Below, in pieces: positions 35,164-42,761 of a stretch of 42,761 nucleotides of DNA (positions are counted from its first letter, which is position 1; every line of letters starts with the position of its first letter). Made by a program: the position numbers and the translations under genes. Source of the DNA: Hoeflea sp. Its GTDB lineage: Bacteria > Pseudomonadota > Alphaproteobacteria > Rhizobiales > Rhizobiaceae. Below the pieces are notes generated by a model. The model made no database searches. It was given only the letters and a program-made list of their open reading frames with translations, and was not told the DNA's origin. Location: contig NZ_JACIYP010000044.1 of NCBI RefSeq assembly GCF_014359905.1, positions 1 to 42,761 of the forward strand. The letters are read 5' to 3'.

Positions 35164-35658
35164 TCACGCGTCCGCCAGGATGGAAGAGATGCGAAACCCA
35201 GCGATCTTTTCCACTTCAGTGCAGGCGGTTTCAAACTCGGTCGCCTGATCATTGATGATCCGGGCCTCGAAGTTCCCAAGAATATCCTCCTTGGACAGTC
35301 CCTTGACCGCGATGATGAAGGGAAAGCCGAAATCGCGCACATATTGCGTGTTGAGGTCGGTGAAGCGGGCGTATTCTTCCTCGCTGAGCCGGTCGAGCCC
35401 GGCGCCTGCCTGCTCTGATTTCGATTGCGCTGTGAGTTCGCCTGCGATGGCCAGCTTGCCCGCCAGATCCGGGTGGGCCAGCAGCACGCCCAAGCGCTCG
35501 TCATGGGTCGTGGAGCGGAACTCGGCGCAGAGCGCTTCATGCACCGGACCGGCCTTCAGCGGCGGCACGATCCGGCCATGATCATAGGCCCGCTCTGCAA
35601 TGAAGGGCGAATGCTCGAACACGCCGCCAAACAACTCGACGAATTCACTGCGGGTCAT
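35164..35658 (-). CDS. uraD: OHCU decarboxylase
   Basis: Decarboxylates 2-oxo-4-hydroxy-4-carboxy-5-ureidoimidazoline to (S)-allantoin, the step after UraH. The 164-residue helical protein has FVELFGGVFEHSPFIAERAY at the N-terminus, a LLAHPDLAGKLA segment with the conserved HPDL, LNTQYVRDFGFPFIIAVKG and a final EVEKIAGFRI helix. The start at MTRSEFVELFG is clear from the family; the longer in-frame extension lies inside puuE and is not coding. It overlaps puuE by four bases and nearly touches allA, so the set is tightly coupled. Confidence 0.94.
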   Translation of the reverse strand: MTRSEFVELFGGVFEHSPFIAERAYDHGRIVPPLKAGPVHEALCAEFRSTTHDERLGVLLAHPDLAGKLAIAGELTAQSKSEQAGAGLDRLSEEEYARFTDLNTQYVRDFGFPFIIAVKGLSKEDILGNFEARIINDQATEFETACTEVEKIAGFRISSILADA

Positions 35659-36578
35659 CGCTTGGTCTCCGGATGGTGATGGGCATGCCAATGATTGGCG
35701 ATGTCGATGCGGCGGGCGACCCAGGCCTTGTCGTAGGACGCCACATAATCGAGGAACCGCGCCAAGGCAGCCGCGCGGCCGGGCCGGCCAACCAGGCGGC
35801 AATGGAGGCCAACCGACATCATCTTCGGGCTGCCTGCCGCCCCTTCGGCCATCAGCACGTCGAATGTGTCCTTGAGATAGGCGAAGAACTGATCGCCGGA
35901 GTTGAAGCCCTGCGGGGTGGCAAAGCGCATGTCGTTGGCGTCAAGCGTGTAGGGCACGATCAGATGCGGGCCTTTCGGGCCGTCGACCCAATAGGGCAGT
36001 TCATCGGCATAGGAATCGGCTGAATAGACAAAGCCGCCCTCCTCCATCACCAGCCGCAATGTGTTGACCGAGGGCTTGCCCTGATAGATGCCCAGAGGCC
36101 TCGATCCGGTCACTTCGGTGTGGATGCGCACACAGTCTGCGATGTGGCGGCGCTCTGCTTCTTCGGAGAAATCCTTGTATTCGAGCCAGCGCAGGCCGTG
36201 GCTGGCGATTTCCCAGCCGGCTTCCTTCATCGCCGCGACGGCGTCCGGATTGCGCTGCATGGCGAGCGCCACGCCGTAGACCGTGACCGGCATGCCGCGT
36301 TCGGTGAACATGCGCCAGAGCCGCCAGAAACCCGCGCGCGAGCCGTATTCGTAGAGCGATTCCATGTTGGTGTTGCGCTGCCCCGGCCAGGGCTGCGCGC
36401 CGACGATTTCCGACAGCAGGGATTCCGACGCCGGATCGCCATCAAGGATGGAGCTTTCGCCGCCTTCCTCATAATTGACGACGAACTGGACCGCACAATG
36501 GGCGCCGCCCGGCCACGCAGGGTCCGGCGTCGTCCGGCCATAGCCGATCAGGTCGCGGGGATAGGGTGTGTTGTTCAT
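35655..36578 (-). CDS. puuE: Allantoinase PuuE (polysaccharide deacetylase family)
   Basis: Opens the allantoin ring to allantoate without needing the zinc amidohydrolase fold of classical allantoinase. The protein (307 residues from this start) has the family features YPRDLIGYGRTTPDPAWP, VVNYEEGGE, WEIASHGLRWLEYKD, GIYQGKPSVNT and the late HCRLVGRPGRAAAL segment. The ATG with codon ending at 36590 is an in-frame alternative adding four residues; neither has a good ribosome binding site. First gene of puuE-uraD-allA-uraH. Lack of a good site, and a hairpin upstream, leave its promoter undefined. Confidence 0.93.
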   Translation of the reverse strand: MNNTPYPRDLIGYGRTTPDPAWPGGAHCAVQFVVNYEEGGESSILDGDPASESLLSEIVGAQPWPGQRNTNMESLYEYGSRAGFWRLWRMFTERGMPVTVYGVALAMQRNPDAVAAMKEAGWEIASHGLRWLEYKDFSEEAERRHIADCVRIHTEVTGSRPLGIYQGKPSVNTLRLVMEEGGFVYSADSYADELPYWVDGPKGPHLIVPYTLDANDMRFATPQGFNSGDQFFAYLKDTFDVLMAEGAAGSPKMMSVGLHCRLVGRPGRAAALARFLDYVASYDKAWVARRIDIANHWHAHHHPETKR

Positions 36579-36624
36579 GAATGGGTCCATTTGAATGGGG
36601 CGAACGGTACCAGCACCGCCTCAA

Positions 36625-36642
36625 AAGTCGAGACCTCGACTT
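36625..36642 (-). terminator. Hairpin between the FAD oxidoreductase gene and puuE
   Basis: AAGTCGAG (36625-36632) and CTCGACTT (36635-36642) are perfectly complementary. On the minus strand the stem runs into TTTT, 32 bases past the stop of the oxidoreductase gene. A weak terminator is likely; being a near-perfect palindrome upstream of puuE, it could instead be an operator. Confidence 0.45.
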
Positions 36643-36673
36643 CGAAGAAAAACCGCAAGCTGTTGCTTCACAC

Positions 36674-37858
36674 TCAGCCGTTTGCGGTTTTTGCGGCTGC
36701 CTTGGCGGCATGGTGGCTGACGGAGAAGCTCTGCGGTATCTCCGGACCGGCGGTGCCGGCGATGCCGGCCACCAGGCAATCGGCCATGCGATGGGCGATG
36801 CCGAAGCTGATCTTGAAGCCGCCGGCCATGGCCAGGACATCTGGCGCGCCCGGAACCGGGCCGAGCATCGGGTCGCGACCGATGGCGCGCGGGCGCACAC
36901 CGGCCCAGCGCCGGATTTCCGGCGCGTGCTTGATCACCGGGCAGAGCTTGCGCGCACGTTTGACAATCTCATCGAGATGGCCGTCGGTGCCGACCGGGTC
37001 GTCAAACGCGCGTTCACTCGTCGAACCCACGGCGACATGGCCGTTCTCATGGACAATGACATAGACGCCGTCGTCATAGACCAGCGGCAGGTCGGGCGAT
37101 GCCCTGGCATCGAGCAGCGCTGCCTGGCCTTTGACGCCGCCGCCCAGAGACCCGGCCGGAAGCCCGGCCGCGCGCGCGATTAGGGGAAAAGCATCGACCC
37201 CGTTGGCAAGTGCCAAATGGCCGTAACTCACCGTTGATCCGTCAGACAGGCGTGCCTTGTGCTCATCAGGCGCGATGTCGGCCACGCCCGCGCCCAGGCG
37301 GAGATCGACATTGGGCATCGCGGCGAGGCTGGCGAGCAGGGCCATGATCAATCCGGGCGGCGACAGCCGGGCCGACAGCGTTTCATGAACAACCCCGTGC
37401 GGCGCGCGCAGCATGTCCGGCCAGCCGCTCCTGACGGGCGCGTGATGCACCTCATAGCGGAAACGATCGCCCCAGTTGGTGCGGGCGTCCGCAATCTGAT
37501 CGAGTGCTGCGGCCCGCCCGCGCTCTGTAGTCAGAGGCAGGATCCGCCCGACACGGCGATAGCCGCAGAAGGTGCCGGTCTCCGATTCGAGCCGGGCGAT
37601 CTCGTCTTCGAGTTCGACCAGCGCCTGGAACTGGAATTCCTTCTTGCCGTTCCAGCGCTCGGGGCTGTGCGGCATCAGTGCGCCGAGGAATCCGCCGCTG
37701 GCGCCGCCTCCGGGATTGCCGGGCTCGACCAGCAGGACCGACAGGCCGGCGCGCGCCGCCTTCACCGTCAGCCACAATCCCGCCACGCCTGCGCCTGCGA
37801 CCAGGAGATCGGGAGCGGCTTGACCGTTGCGCACCACGCCGCTATCGGCAACACCCAT
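36674..37858 (-). CDS. FAD-dependent oxidoreductase resembling the MnmC oxidase domain
   Basis: DAO-type flavoprotein of 394 residues with GAGVAG (22-27) for FAD. The GGGASGGFLGALMPHSPERW segment matches the GASGNxxGxLxP pattern of the C-terminal half of MnmC. Near the C-terminus, RRWAGVRPRAIGRDPMLGPVP and MAGGFKISFGIAH are typical of this fold. In E. coli that half turns cmnm5(s2)U34 of tRNA into nm5(s2)U34. The start ATG (codon ending 37858) has AAGGA three bases upstream. It is divergent from mnmD and their start codons overlap, which supports a shared role. A general amino acid oxidase remains possible. Confidence 0.78.
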   Translation of the reverse strand: MGVADSGVVRNGQAAPDLLVAGAGVAGLWLTVKAARAGLSVLLVEPGNPGGGASGGFLGALMPHSPERWNGKKEFQFQALVELEDEIARLESETGTFCGYRRVGRILPLTTERGRAAALDQIADARTNWGDRFRYEVHHAPVRSGWPDMLRAPHGVVHETLSARLSPPGLIMALLASLAAMPNVDLRLGAGVADIAPDEHKARLSDGSTVSYGHLALANGVDAFPLIARAAGLPAGSLGGGVKGQAALLDARASPDLPLVYDDGVYVIVHENGHVAVGSTSERAFDDPVGTDGHLDEIVKRARKLCPVIKHAPEIRRWAGVRPRAIGRDPMLGPVPGAPDVLAMAGGFKISFGIAHRMADCLVAGIAGTAGPEIPQSFSVSHHAAKAAAKTANG

Positions 37859-38609
37859 GATCGATCCTTCTGCCCCGGATGATGACACCACAGGACAGCC
37901 CCCAAGGCTCTCCTGGCATGAAGGCGATATGCCCTATTCGGAGGAATTTGGCGACTTCTATTATTCCCGCGCCGACGGCCGGGCCGAATGCCGGCACGTT
38001 TTTCTGGACGGCAACGGCCTGCCCGGACGCTTTGCCGGCAGACCGCGCTTCATCATCGGCGAGCTAGGATTTGGCACCGGGCTCAATTTCCTCGAGACCT
38101 GGTCGGCCTGGAACGCGAGCGCTGCGAAAGGCGCATCGCTGGACTTTCATTCGTTCGAACTGCATCCGCTCGAACGCGATAACATGACCCGCGCCCTGTC
38201 CGCCTGGCCGGATCTTGCTGAAAAATCCTCGACGCTGGCGGCGGCATGGCCGGATGAGACGGCGGCAGGCGTGAGCCTTGAATTTGCCGGCAATGGCACA
38301 TCAATCCGCCTGCATGTTCATGCCGGTCCGGCGCTGAAAACGCTAGAGAAGGCGCGAATGGAGGCGGACGCCTGGTATCTCGACGGATTTTCGCCTGCGC
38401 GCAATCCGGACATGTGGTCGGCGGAGCTGATGCGCCTGGTGGCGAAGCGAACCGCTGAAGGCGGAACATTCGCGACCTATTCGGCGGCAGGCTGGGTGCG
38501 GCGGAACCTGCAGGCTGCGGGATTCACCGTGGAAAAACGCCCGGGCCATGGGGACAAGCGCAACATGAGCGCGGGCGTTCTCGGCAGAGCTGATATCAGC
38601 CCTGATTGA
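37857..38609 (+). CDS. mnmD: tRNA U34 5-methylaminomethyl-2-thiouridine methyltransferase MnmD
   Basis: SAM-dependent methyltransferase corresponding to the N-terminal half of E. coli MnmC, converting nm5(s2)U34 to mnm5(s2)U34 in tRNA. The 250-residue protein has SWHEGDMPYSEEFGDFYYS (about 19-37), the SAM motif GELGFGTGLNF (68-78), DFHSFELHP and the signature WYLDGFSPARNPDMWS with Asp176. The ATG at 37857 keeps the conserved SWHEGD segment. The ATG at 37929 has a better AAGG site but would cut that segment off, so I reject it. No Shine-Dalgarno sequence precedes 37857. Its end overlaps the histidine kinase gene by 14 bases. Confidence 0.9.
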   Translation: MIDPSAPDDDTTGQPPRLSWHEGDMPYSEEFGDFYYSRADGRAECRHVFLDGNGLPGRFAGRPRFIIGELGFGTGLNFLETWSAWNASAAKGASLDFHSFELHPLERDNMTRALSAWPDLAEKSSTLAAAWPDETAAGVSLEFAGNGTSIRLHVHAGPALKTLEKARMEADAWYLDGFSPARNPDMWSAELMRLVAKRTAEGGTFATYSAAGWVRRNLQAAGFTVEKRPGHGDKRNMSAGVLGRADISPD

Positions 38610-41600
38610 TCCTGGCCGCGATGTCGGCGGGCAGCCATTCCCGGATCTTTGCCTCGAGCTTTTCCGGGCTGATCGGCTTGGACATGTAGTCATCCATGCC
38701 TGCCTCGATACAGCGTTCCCGGTCTCCGGTCAGGGCATGGGCGGTGACCCCGATGACGGGGGTATGGCCAAGTTCGGGATCTTCGGCCTCGGCCTTGCGG
38801 ATCGCCTGAGTCGCCTGATGGCCGTTCATCACCGGCATGGACACATCCATCAGCACCAGCGCCGGGCGATGGATCTTCCAGAGCTCGAAGGCGGTGCCGC
38901 CATTGTCGGCAATCTGATAGCGCACACCGAGTTCCTCGAGGATCTGCGTGAAGACGATCTGATTGACCTCGTTGTCTTCTGCAACGAGAATGTCGAGGCT
39001 GTTGTGGGATGGAGCAGGCGCGCCGGGCCTCGCACGGAAACTGCCGGCAGAGGAATGCACCGTCAGCTCGGGCGGCACCGAAACCGGGGGCAGCCTGCCG
39101 CCTTTCGGCTGGAGCAGCTGAGAACTGGCTGCTTCCGCCTTGCCGTGGTGCTGTCCGGCGACCTGCAGAACCTCGACAATGGTTTCAAGCAGCAGCGAAG
39201 AGCGGGCTGGCTTCATCAATGTCTCTTGAACAATGCCTTTCCGGATGTCCGCATCGGACGATTTGAGATCCATCGAGGTCAACATGATGATCGGCGGATT
39301 GTCCGGGCCGAATGTCTTGCGGATGGCGCGGGCGGTCATCACCCCGTCCATGTCAGGCATGTGATAGTCGAGTATGACAGCATCGACCGGCACATCCAGG
39401 CGCACGGCTGCTTCGAGCACATCGATCCCCTCCTGGCCGGAAACGGCGGCACAGGCATCAAATCCCCAGGCGGTCAGCTGCTCGCTCAGGATCGCGCGGT
39501 TGACTGGATTGTCGTCGATCACGAGGATCCGCGATCCCGTAACATCGATGGGCGCGATGCGGGCCTTGGCGGCAGTCTCGTCAACCGGCATGGACAGCTC
39601 GATGGTGAACACCGAGCCTTCGCCAATCGAGCTTTCCGCCCGGATCCGGCCATTCATCAAGCTCACCAGCCGCGACGTGATCGCCAGACCAAGTCCGGTT
39701 CCTTCATGACGGCGGGTCGAGGAATTGTCGACCTGGGAGAATTTGTCAAACACCGCGTCAAGCTTGTCCTGGGGAATGCCAATTCCGGTGTCATGGACGC
39801 TGAGTGTCATATCGAGCATATTGCCCGCGTTCACAGATCCGGTCAGTTCTATCAGAACATGGCCGGTTTCCGTGAATTTGATGGCATTGCCGGCCAGGTT
39901 GGTGATGATCTGGCGCACGCGGCCCATGTCTCCGACCACGCGGGCCGGAAGCCCGGGATCAATGCGCACAATCAGCTCAATGTCGCGTTCCGCCGCCCGG
40001 CTCGAGACCAATGCGGCAACATCCTCGACGGCTTCGCGCATGTCGAACGGCGCTTCATCAAGAACCAATTGGCCAGCGTCAATCTTGGAGAAATCCAGGA
40101 TGTCGTTGATGATGGTCAGCAGCGCATTGCCGGATTTGACGATGATGTCCGTGAAAGTGCGCTGGCGGGTATCGAGCTCGGTCCTCGACAGCAGTTCTGC
40201 CATGCCCAGAACACCGTTCATCGGCGTGCGGATCTCGTGGCTCATATTGGCCAGGAATTCAGACTTGGCCCGATCGGCGATTTCGGCCTTTCCCAGCAGT
40301 TCCTTGAGTTCGGCCTCGCGTGTCTTTGCGTCGGTTATGTCGGTGAAGGTGATGATCATCGTTCGGTCGGTCGCGGGCTTTGCGTCGATCCTGAGCCAGC
40401 GCCCATGTGCCGCCTTGCGTTCAAGGGAGTGGGCGACCCCTTCCTGATGCGCCTTGAGAACATTGGCCCGGGTCGTGGCCGCTTTGTCTTCATCGCCATA
40501 GTCGCCACGGGCCTGGCAGAAATCCAGGTAGCTTTCCAGGCGGGTGCCAGGCTTCACCACTTCCGGCGGCACGTCCAGCATTTCCCTGAACGCGTCATTG
40601 CAGAACTGGATCTCGTTTGCGCTGGTCACCATCAGGCCTTGTGCCATGGCCCCTGCGGCCGCCTTCAGCAATTCGCCGGCATATTCGGCCTCCGCCCGCG
40701 CCACGAGAAGGTCATTCTCACGCTGCTTGAGCTCGGTGACATCAAAGTAGGAAATCATCCGTTTGCCCTCGGAGAGGGCGCGAACCGAATAGATCATCGT
40801 CCTGCCGTCGGCACGGGCAAATTCCCGCGGCTCGACACGCCCGCCTCGAATTTCTTCAAGCCGGGTCTTGATGTAGTCCTCGAATTCATCTTCGGCGACC
40901 TGGTAGATTCCGTTGTGCCGGTTGATGTCTATGAGCCGCCGGAACGGGGCGCCGAGATAGGCGTCGTCCGGCTTGATTTTCCAGATCTGGAAGAACGCGT
41001 CGTTGACCAGCTCGACATTGTGATCCCTGTCCACGACCACCACGCCCATGTGCATGGCTTCGATGGCGCTCTTGAGGTCCGACCGGTTGATATCTGCAAG
41101 CCGCCGCGCCTCGAAGACTTCTTCCTCGCGGCGCTTCATCTCGCTCACGTCGAGAGTCGTTCCCAGCAGATAGCGTCGGCCTGCGGGGTCCGTAAATCCA
41201 ACCTTCCGGTCTATCAGCTTGAGCGGCTTGCCTGTGGCATTGGTGAGGTCCGCCTCGCGCTCGATTACGTCGTATCCGTTCATGACCTCGACGTCGGCGT
41301 CCCGCAATGCCTGACCGTTATCGCCAAAGACTGCAAAATCGTCCCGGCCGATCATGTCGGCGCTCGAGATGCCGGTGAGTTGGCCATGGGCGCGGTTGAC
41401 ATAGGTATAGCGGTACTGCTCATCCTTGACGAAGGCCGAAACCGGCATTTCATCCAGGATGGCGCGGAACAGTTCGTTTTCCGCGACCTTGTTTTCAAGA
41501 TCTGACCCGCGCTGCTTGAGATCGGTGACATCGATCCGCAATCCCAAGGTGCAGCCGTCGTTCAGCTCCTTGTTGATGATGCGAATCCAGCGGCCGTTCC

Positions 41601-42579
41601 TGAGCCGCTCGACGGTTGGCCTACCGAAGTTCCGATGCTCGGCGAGACGCTTCTCGATCCATGCGTTGCGGCTATCCGGATCATCCTCGGCCTTGATGCT
41701 GCAGGTGTTTTCAAGAACCGACCGGAGTGGCTTCCCGACCTCGAGCCTGTAGTGTGGTGCCGTGATGGCATCCATCGCCGGATTGACGTAAAGCAGGATA
41801 TCGTCCGGATCGTAAAGAACGATACCCACGTCGAGGCGGTCGAAGATTTCGTTGAACCGGTTCAGCATGGTGATATCGGAACCACCGCTTTGCGGCTCCG
41901 ACTGATCGCCGCTTTCACCTGGTTGATCCGGCGCGGCCCAGCGCATCATTCCGCCATCAGGAAGGTGGGTCTCACGCCAAGGGCCGGTTGCGATTTTATG
42001 CGGGAGGCTTTGCGCCACGATCCTTCCGTTTCCGTCAAAGACGGCAATCGGCTGAGCTGCGGATTCAATCGCGGCCTGAAGCAGCTTGTAGTCGCCGCGC
42101 AAGGCAACTTCCGAAGCCGGGTTGTAGGGAGATTGGAGGTTCTTCTTGGGGGTCTCCGGCAACGCGGCATCCGGCATGGCCTTGTCTGCCTGCCCGGTCT
42201 CGAAACGGACACCGGCAATGGGTTCAAAATGGCCGACGATGAATATTTTCCCGGACGCCTGGCGCTTCCGGTGAATGCGGACGCGGTAGCGGCCACCCTT
42301 CAACGGATGCGCGAACAGGGCTACCTGGTCCTTTCCAAAGACCAGGCTGCGGCGCTCTTTCTCATCACGGTCGTTCTGTTCGACCGAATCAAAATGCTGA
42401 TGACTTTGCTGTCCGATGAGCGAGGCAGGCTCGCAATCCCACAATCCCGCGTAGGCTGCATTGACGGCAACGTAGCGGAGCTCGGAATCCTTGATGAACG
42501 CCGGATTCGGATCGCTGGCCACCCGCGCGCATTCCTGCGCAAGCACGTCGTCGCTATCGGTACTTTCCAGCTCACCCAC
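38596..42579 (-). CDS. Multi-PAS hybrid sensor histidine kinase
   Basis: Large cytoplasmic signalling protein, 1327 residues, with no membrane helix or signal peptide. About six PAS-like regions come first (roughly 25-125, 165-215 (short), 240-358, 370-490, 500-620, 635-765), several ending in the DVT(D/E)LKQR linker. Then come the HisKA helix with phosphoryl acceptor His781 (HEIRTPMNG), the ATPase domain (Asn898 in AGNAIKFTETG), and two receiver domains with Asp1071 (ILDYHMPDMDG) and Asp1245 (LMDVSMPVMNG). No Hpt domain is present, so a separate phosphotransfer protein is expected. The best start is a GTG (codon ending 42579). No partner regulator lies nearby, so the signal and target are unknown. 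Its end overlaps mnmD tail-to-tail. Confidence 0.93.
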   Translation of the reverse strand: MGELESTDSDDVLAQECARVASDPNPAFIKDSELRYVAVNAAYAGLWDCEPASLIGQQSHQHFDSVEQNDRDEKERRSLVFGKDQVALFAHPLKGGRYRVRIHRKRQASGKIFIVGHFEPIAGVRFETGQADKAMPDAALPETPKKNLQSPYNPASEVALRGDYKLLQAAIESAAQPIAVFDGNGRIVAQSLPHKIATGPWRETHLPDGGMMRWAAPDQPGESGDQSEPQSGGSDITMLNRFNEIFDRLDVGIVLYDPDDILLYVNPAMDAITAPHYRLEVGKPLRSVLENTCSIKAEDDPDSRNAWIEKRLAEHRNFGRPTVERLRNGRWIRIINKELNDGCTLGLRIDVTDLKQRGSDLENKVAENELFRAILDEMPVSAFVKDEQYRYTYVNRAHGQLTGISSADMIGRDDFAVFGDNGQALRDADVEVMNGYDVIEREADLTNATGKPLKLIDRKVGFTDPAGRRYLLGTTLDVSEMKRREEEVFEARRLADINRSDLKSAIEAMHMGVVVVDRDHNVELVNDAFFQIWKIKPDDAYLGAPFRRLIDINRHNGIYQVAEDEFEDYIKTRLEEIRGGRVEPREFARADGRTMIYSVRALSEGKRMISYFDVTELKQRENDLLVARAEAEYAGELLKAAAGAMAQGLMVTSANEIQFCNDAFREMLDVPPEVVKPGTRLESYLDFCQARGDYGDEDKAATTRANVLKAHQEGVAHSLERKAAHGRWLRIDAKPATDRTMIITFTDITDAKTREAELKELLGKAEIADRAKSEFLANMSHEIRTPMNGVLGMAELLSRTELDTRQRTFTDIIVKSGNALLTIINDILDFSKIDAGQLVLDEAPFDMREAVEDVAALVSSRAAERDIELIVRIDPGLPARVVGDMGRVRQIITNLAGNAIKFTETGHVLIELTGSVNAGNMLDMTLSVHDTGIGIPQDKLDAVFDKFSQVDNSSTRRHEGTGLGLAITSRLVSLMNGRIRAESSIGEGSVFTIELSMPVDETAAKARIAPIDVTGSRILVIDDNPVNRAILSEQLTAWGFDACAAVSGQEGIDVLEAAVRLDVPVDAVILDYHMPDMDGVMTARAIRKTFGPDNPPIIMLTSMDLKSSDADIRKGIVQETLMKPARSSLLLETIVEVLQVAGQHHGKAEAASSQLLQPKGGRLPPVSVPPELTVHSSAGSFRARPGAPAPSHNSLDILVAEDNEVNQIVFTQILEELGVRYQIADNGGTAFELWKIHRPALVLMDVSMPVMNGHQATQAIRKAEAEDPELGHTPVIGVTAHALTGDRERCIEAGMDDYMSKPISPEKLEAKIREWLPADIAARINQG

Positions 42580-42692
42580 CCCGCAATCCCCCGCCGATGC
42601 ACGTTCTGGCTTGTTTCACAGCCTGTTACTTTGCATACCGGGCTTAAAGAAAACGTTAACCATGGGTTACAGACTAGACCTGTCCGCTTACG

Positions 42693-42706
42693 CGAGACTT
42701 GTCTCG
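42693..42706. promoter_or_regulatory. Inverted repeat upstream of the hybrid kinase gene
   Basis: CGAGAC and GTCTCG form a perfect inverted repeat around TT. It is enclosed by a second one, TGTCCG (42681-42686) with CGGACA (42705-42710), which shares bases with it. It lies about 115 bases upstream of the GTG start. An operator or leader hairpin is possible. Confidence 0.35.
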
Positions 42707-42761
42707 GACATACCTGACCGGCAAAGCGAAAATAAGCCTTCGGCGATCTCTTGCTTGAAGA

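Noticed and set aside
38737..41505. Open frame of 922 codons on the plus strand opposite the histidine kinase
   Set aside because: The kinase strand has intact HisKA, ATPase and receiver motifs. The opposite frame has no domain-like pattern.
42644..42660. CtrA-like sequence upstream of the kinase gene
   Set aside because: The half sites TTAA and TTAAC are 8 bases apart, not 7, so the consensus is not met.
1..42761. CRISPR arrays, tRNA or rRNA genes, transposases, phage or defence genes
   Set aside because: I looked for regular repeats, tRNA-like folds and typical mobile or defence protein motifs and saw none.

Overview
The window looks like a chromosomal segment of an alphaproteobacterium of the order Hyphomicrobiales (Rhizobiales), in the Rhizobiaceae/Phyllobacteriaceae range. 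The signs are high GC, an atpI-B-E-F'-F cluster encoding the Fo sector with two different b-type subunits and no F1 genes beside it, a BacA-type peptide transporter, an NnrU-family protein, a bdhA-xdh gene block and a PuuD/PuuE-type purine pathway. I cannot fix the genus from sequence alone. No rRNA, tRNA, CRISPR array, transposase, phage gene or plasmid function was seen. This is mostly dense, ordinary chromosome.

Layout. 1-1312 (+): end of a PA0069-type radical SAM gene, then rnhB. 1508-4282 (-): the ATP synthase Fo operon, with a visible promoter and a clear intrinsic terminator. 4433-5611 (-): a SleB-type cell wall hydrolase. 5612-6992: a sparse, partly AT-rich stretch holding one small exported cysteine-containing protein and several hairpins. 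6993-9932 (-): der, a YfgM-like membrane protein and an NnrU-family protein. 10242-11267 (+): an exported polysaccharide deacetylase. 11316-14043 (-): bacA and a YbfB-type MFS transporter. 14234-20910 (+): bdhA, a patatin-like hydrolase and xdhABC. 20895-22511 (-): a GMC oxidoreductase. 22720-25885 (+): marR-emrA-emrB. 25906-31173 (-): ugpB-A-E-C followed by an endonuclease/exonuclease/phosphatase-fold (EEP) gene. 31484-34014 (+): puuD and guaD. 34225-36578 (-): puuE-uraD-allA-uraH. 36674-38609: a head-to-head pair that together resembles a split MnmC. 38596-42579 (-): a large multi-PAS hybrid histidine kinase.

How the genes work together. The strongest theme is purine salvage for nitrogen and carbon: GuaD (guanine to xanthine), XdhABC (xanthine to urate), PuuD (urate to 5-hydroxyisourate), UraH, UraD, PuuE (allantoin to allantoate) and AllA (ureidoglycolate to glyoxylate plus urea). 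The allantoate-degrading step is not in the window. The xdh end of the pathway is separated from the rest by about 10.6 kb of unrelated genes and sits behind 3-hydroxybutyrate dehydrogenase and a patatin-like hydrolase, so carbon-storage turnover and purine oxidation may be co-transcribed. A second theme is organophosphate acquisition: a complete Ugp importer whose last gene, normally the phosphodiesterase ugpQ, is an unrelated EEP-fold enzyme.

I did not find a clearly new defence or mobile system. The observations most worth following are the EEP gene in the ugpQ position, the patatin gene inside the bdhA-xdh block, the split MnmC pair whose two start codons share one CATG, and the apparently leaderless marR with a perfect palindrome next to its -10 region.
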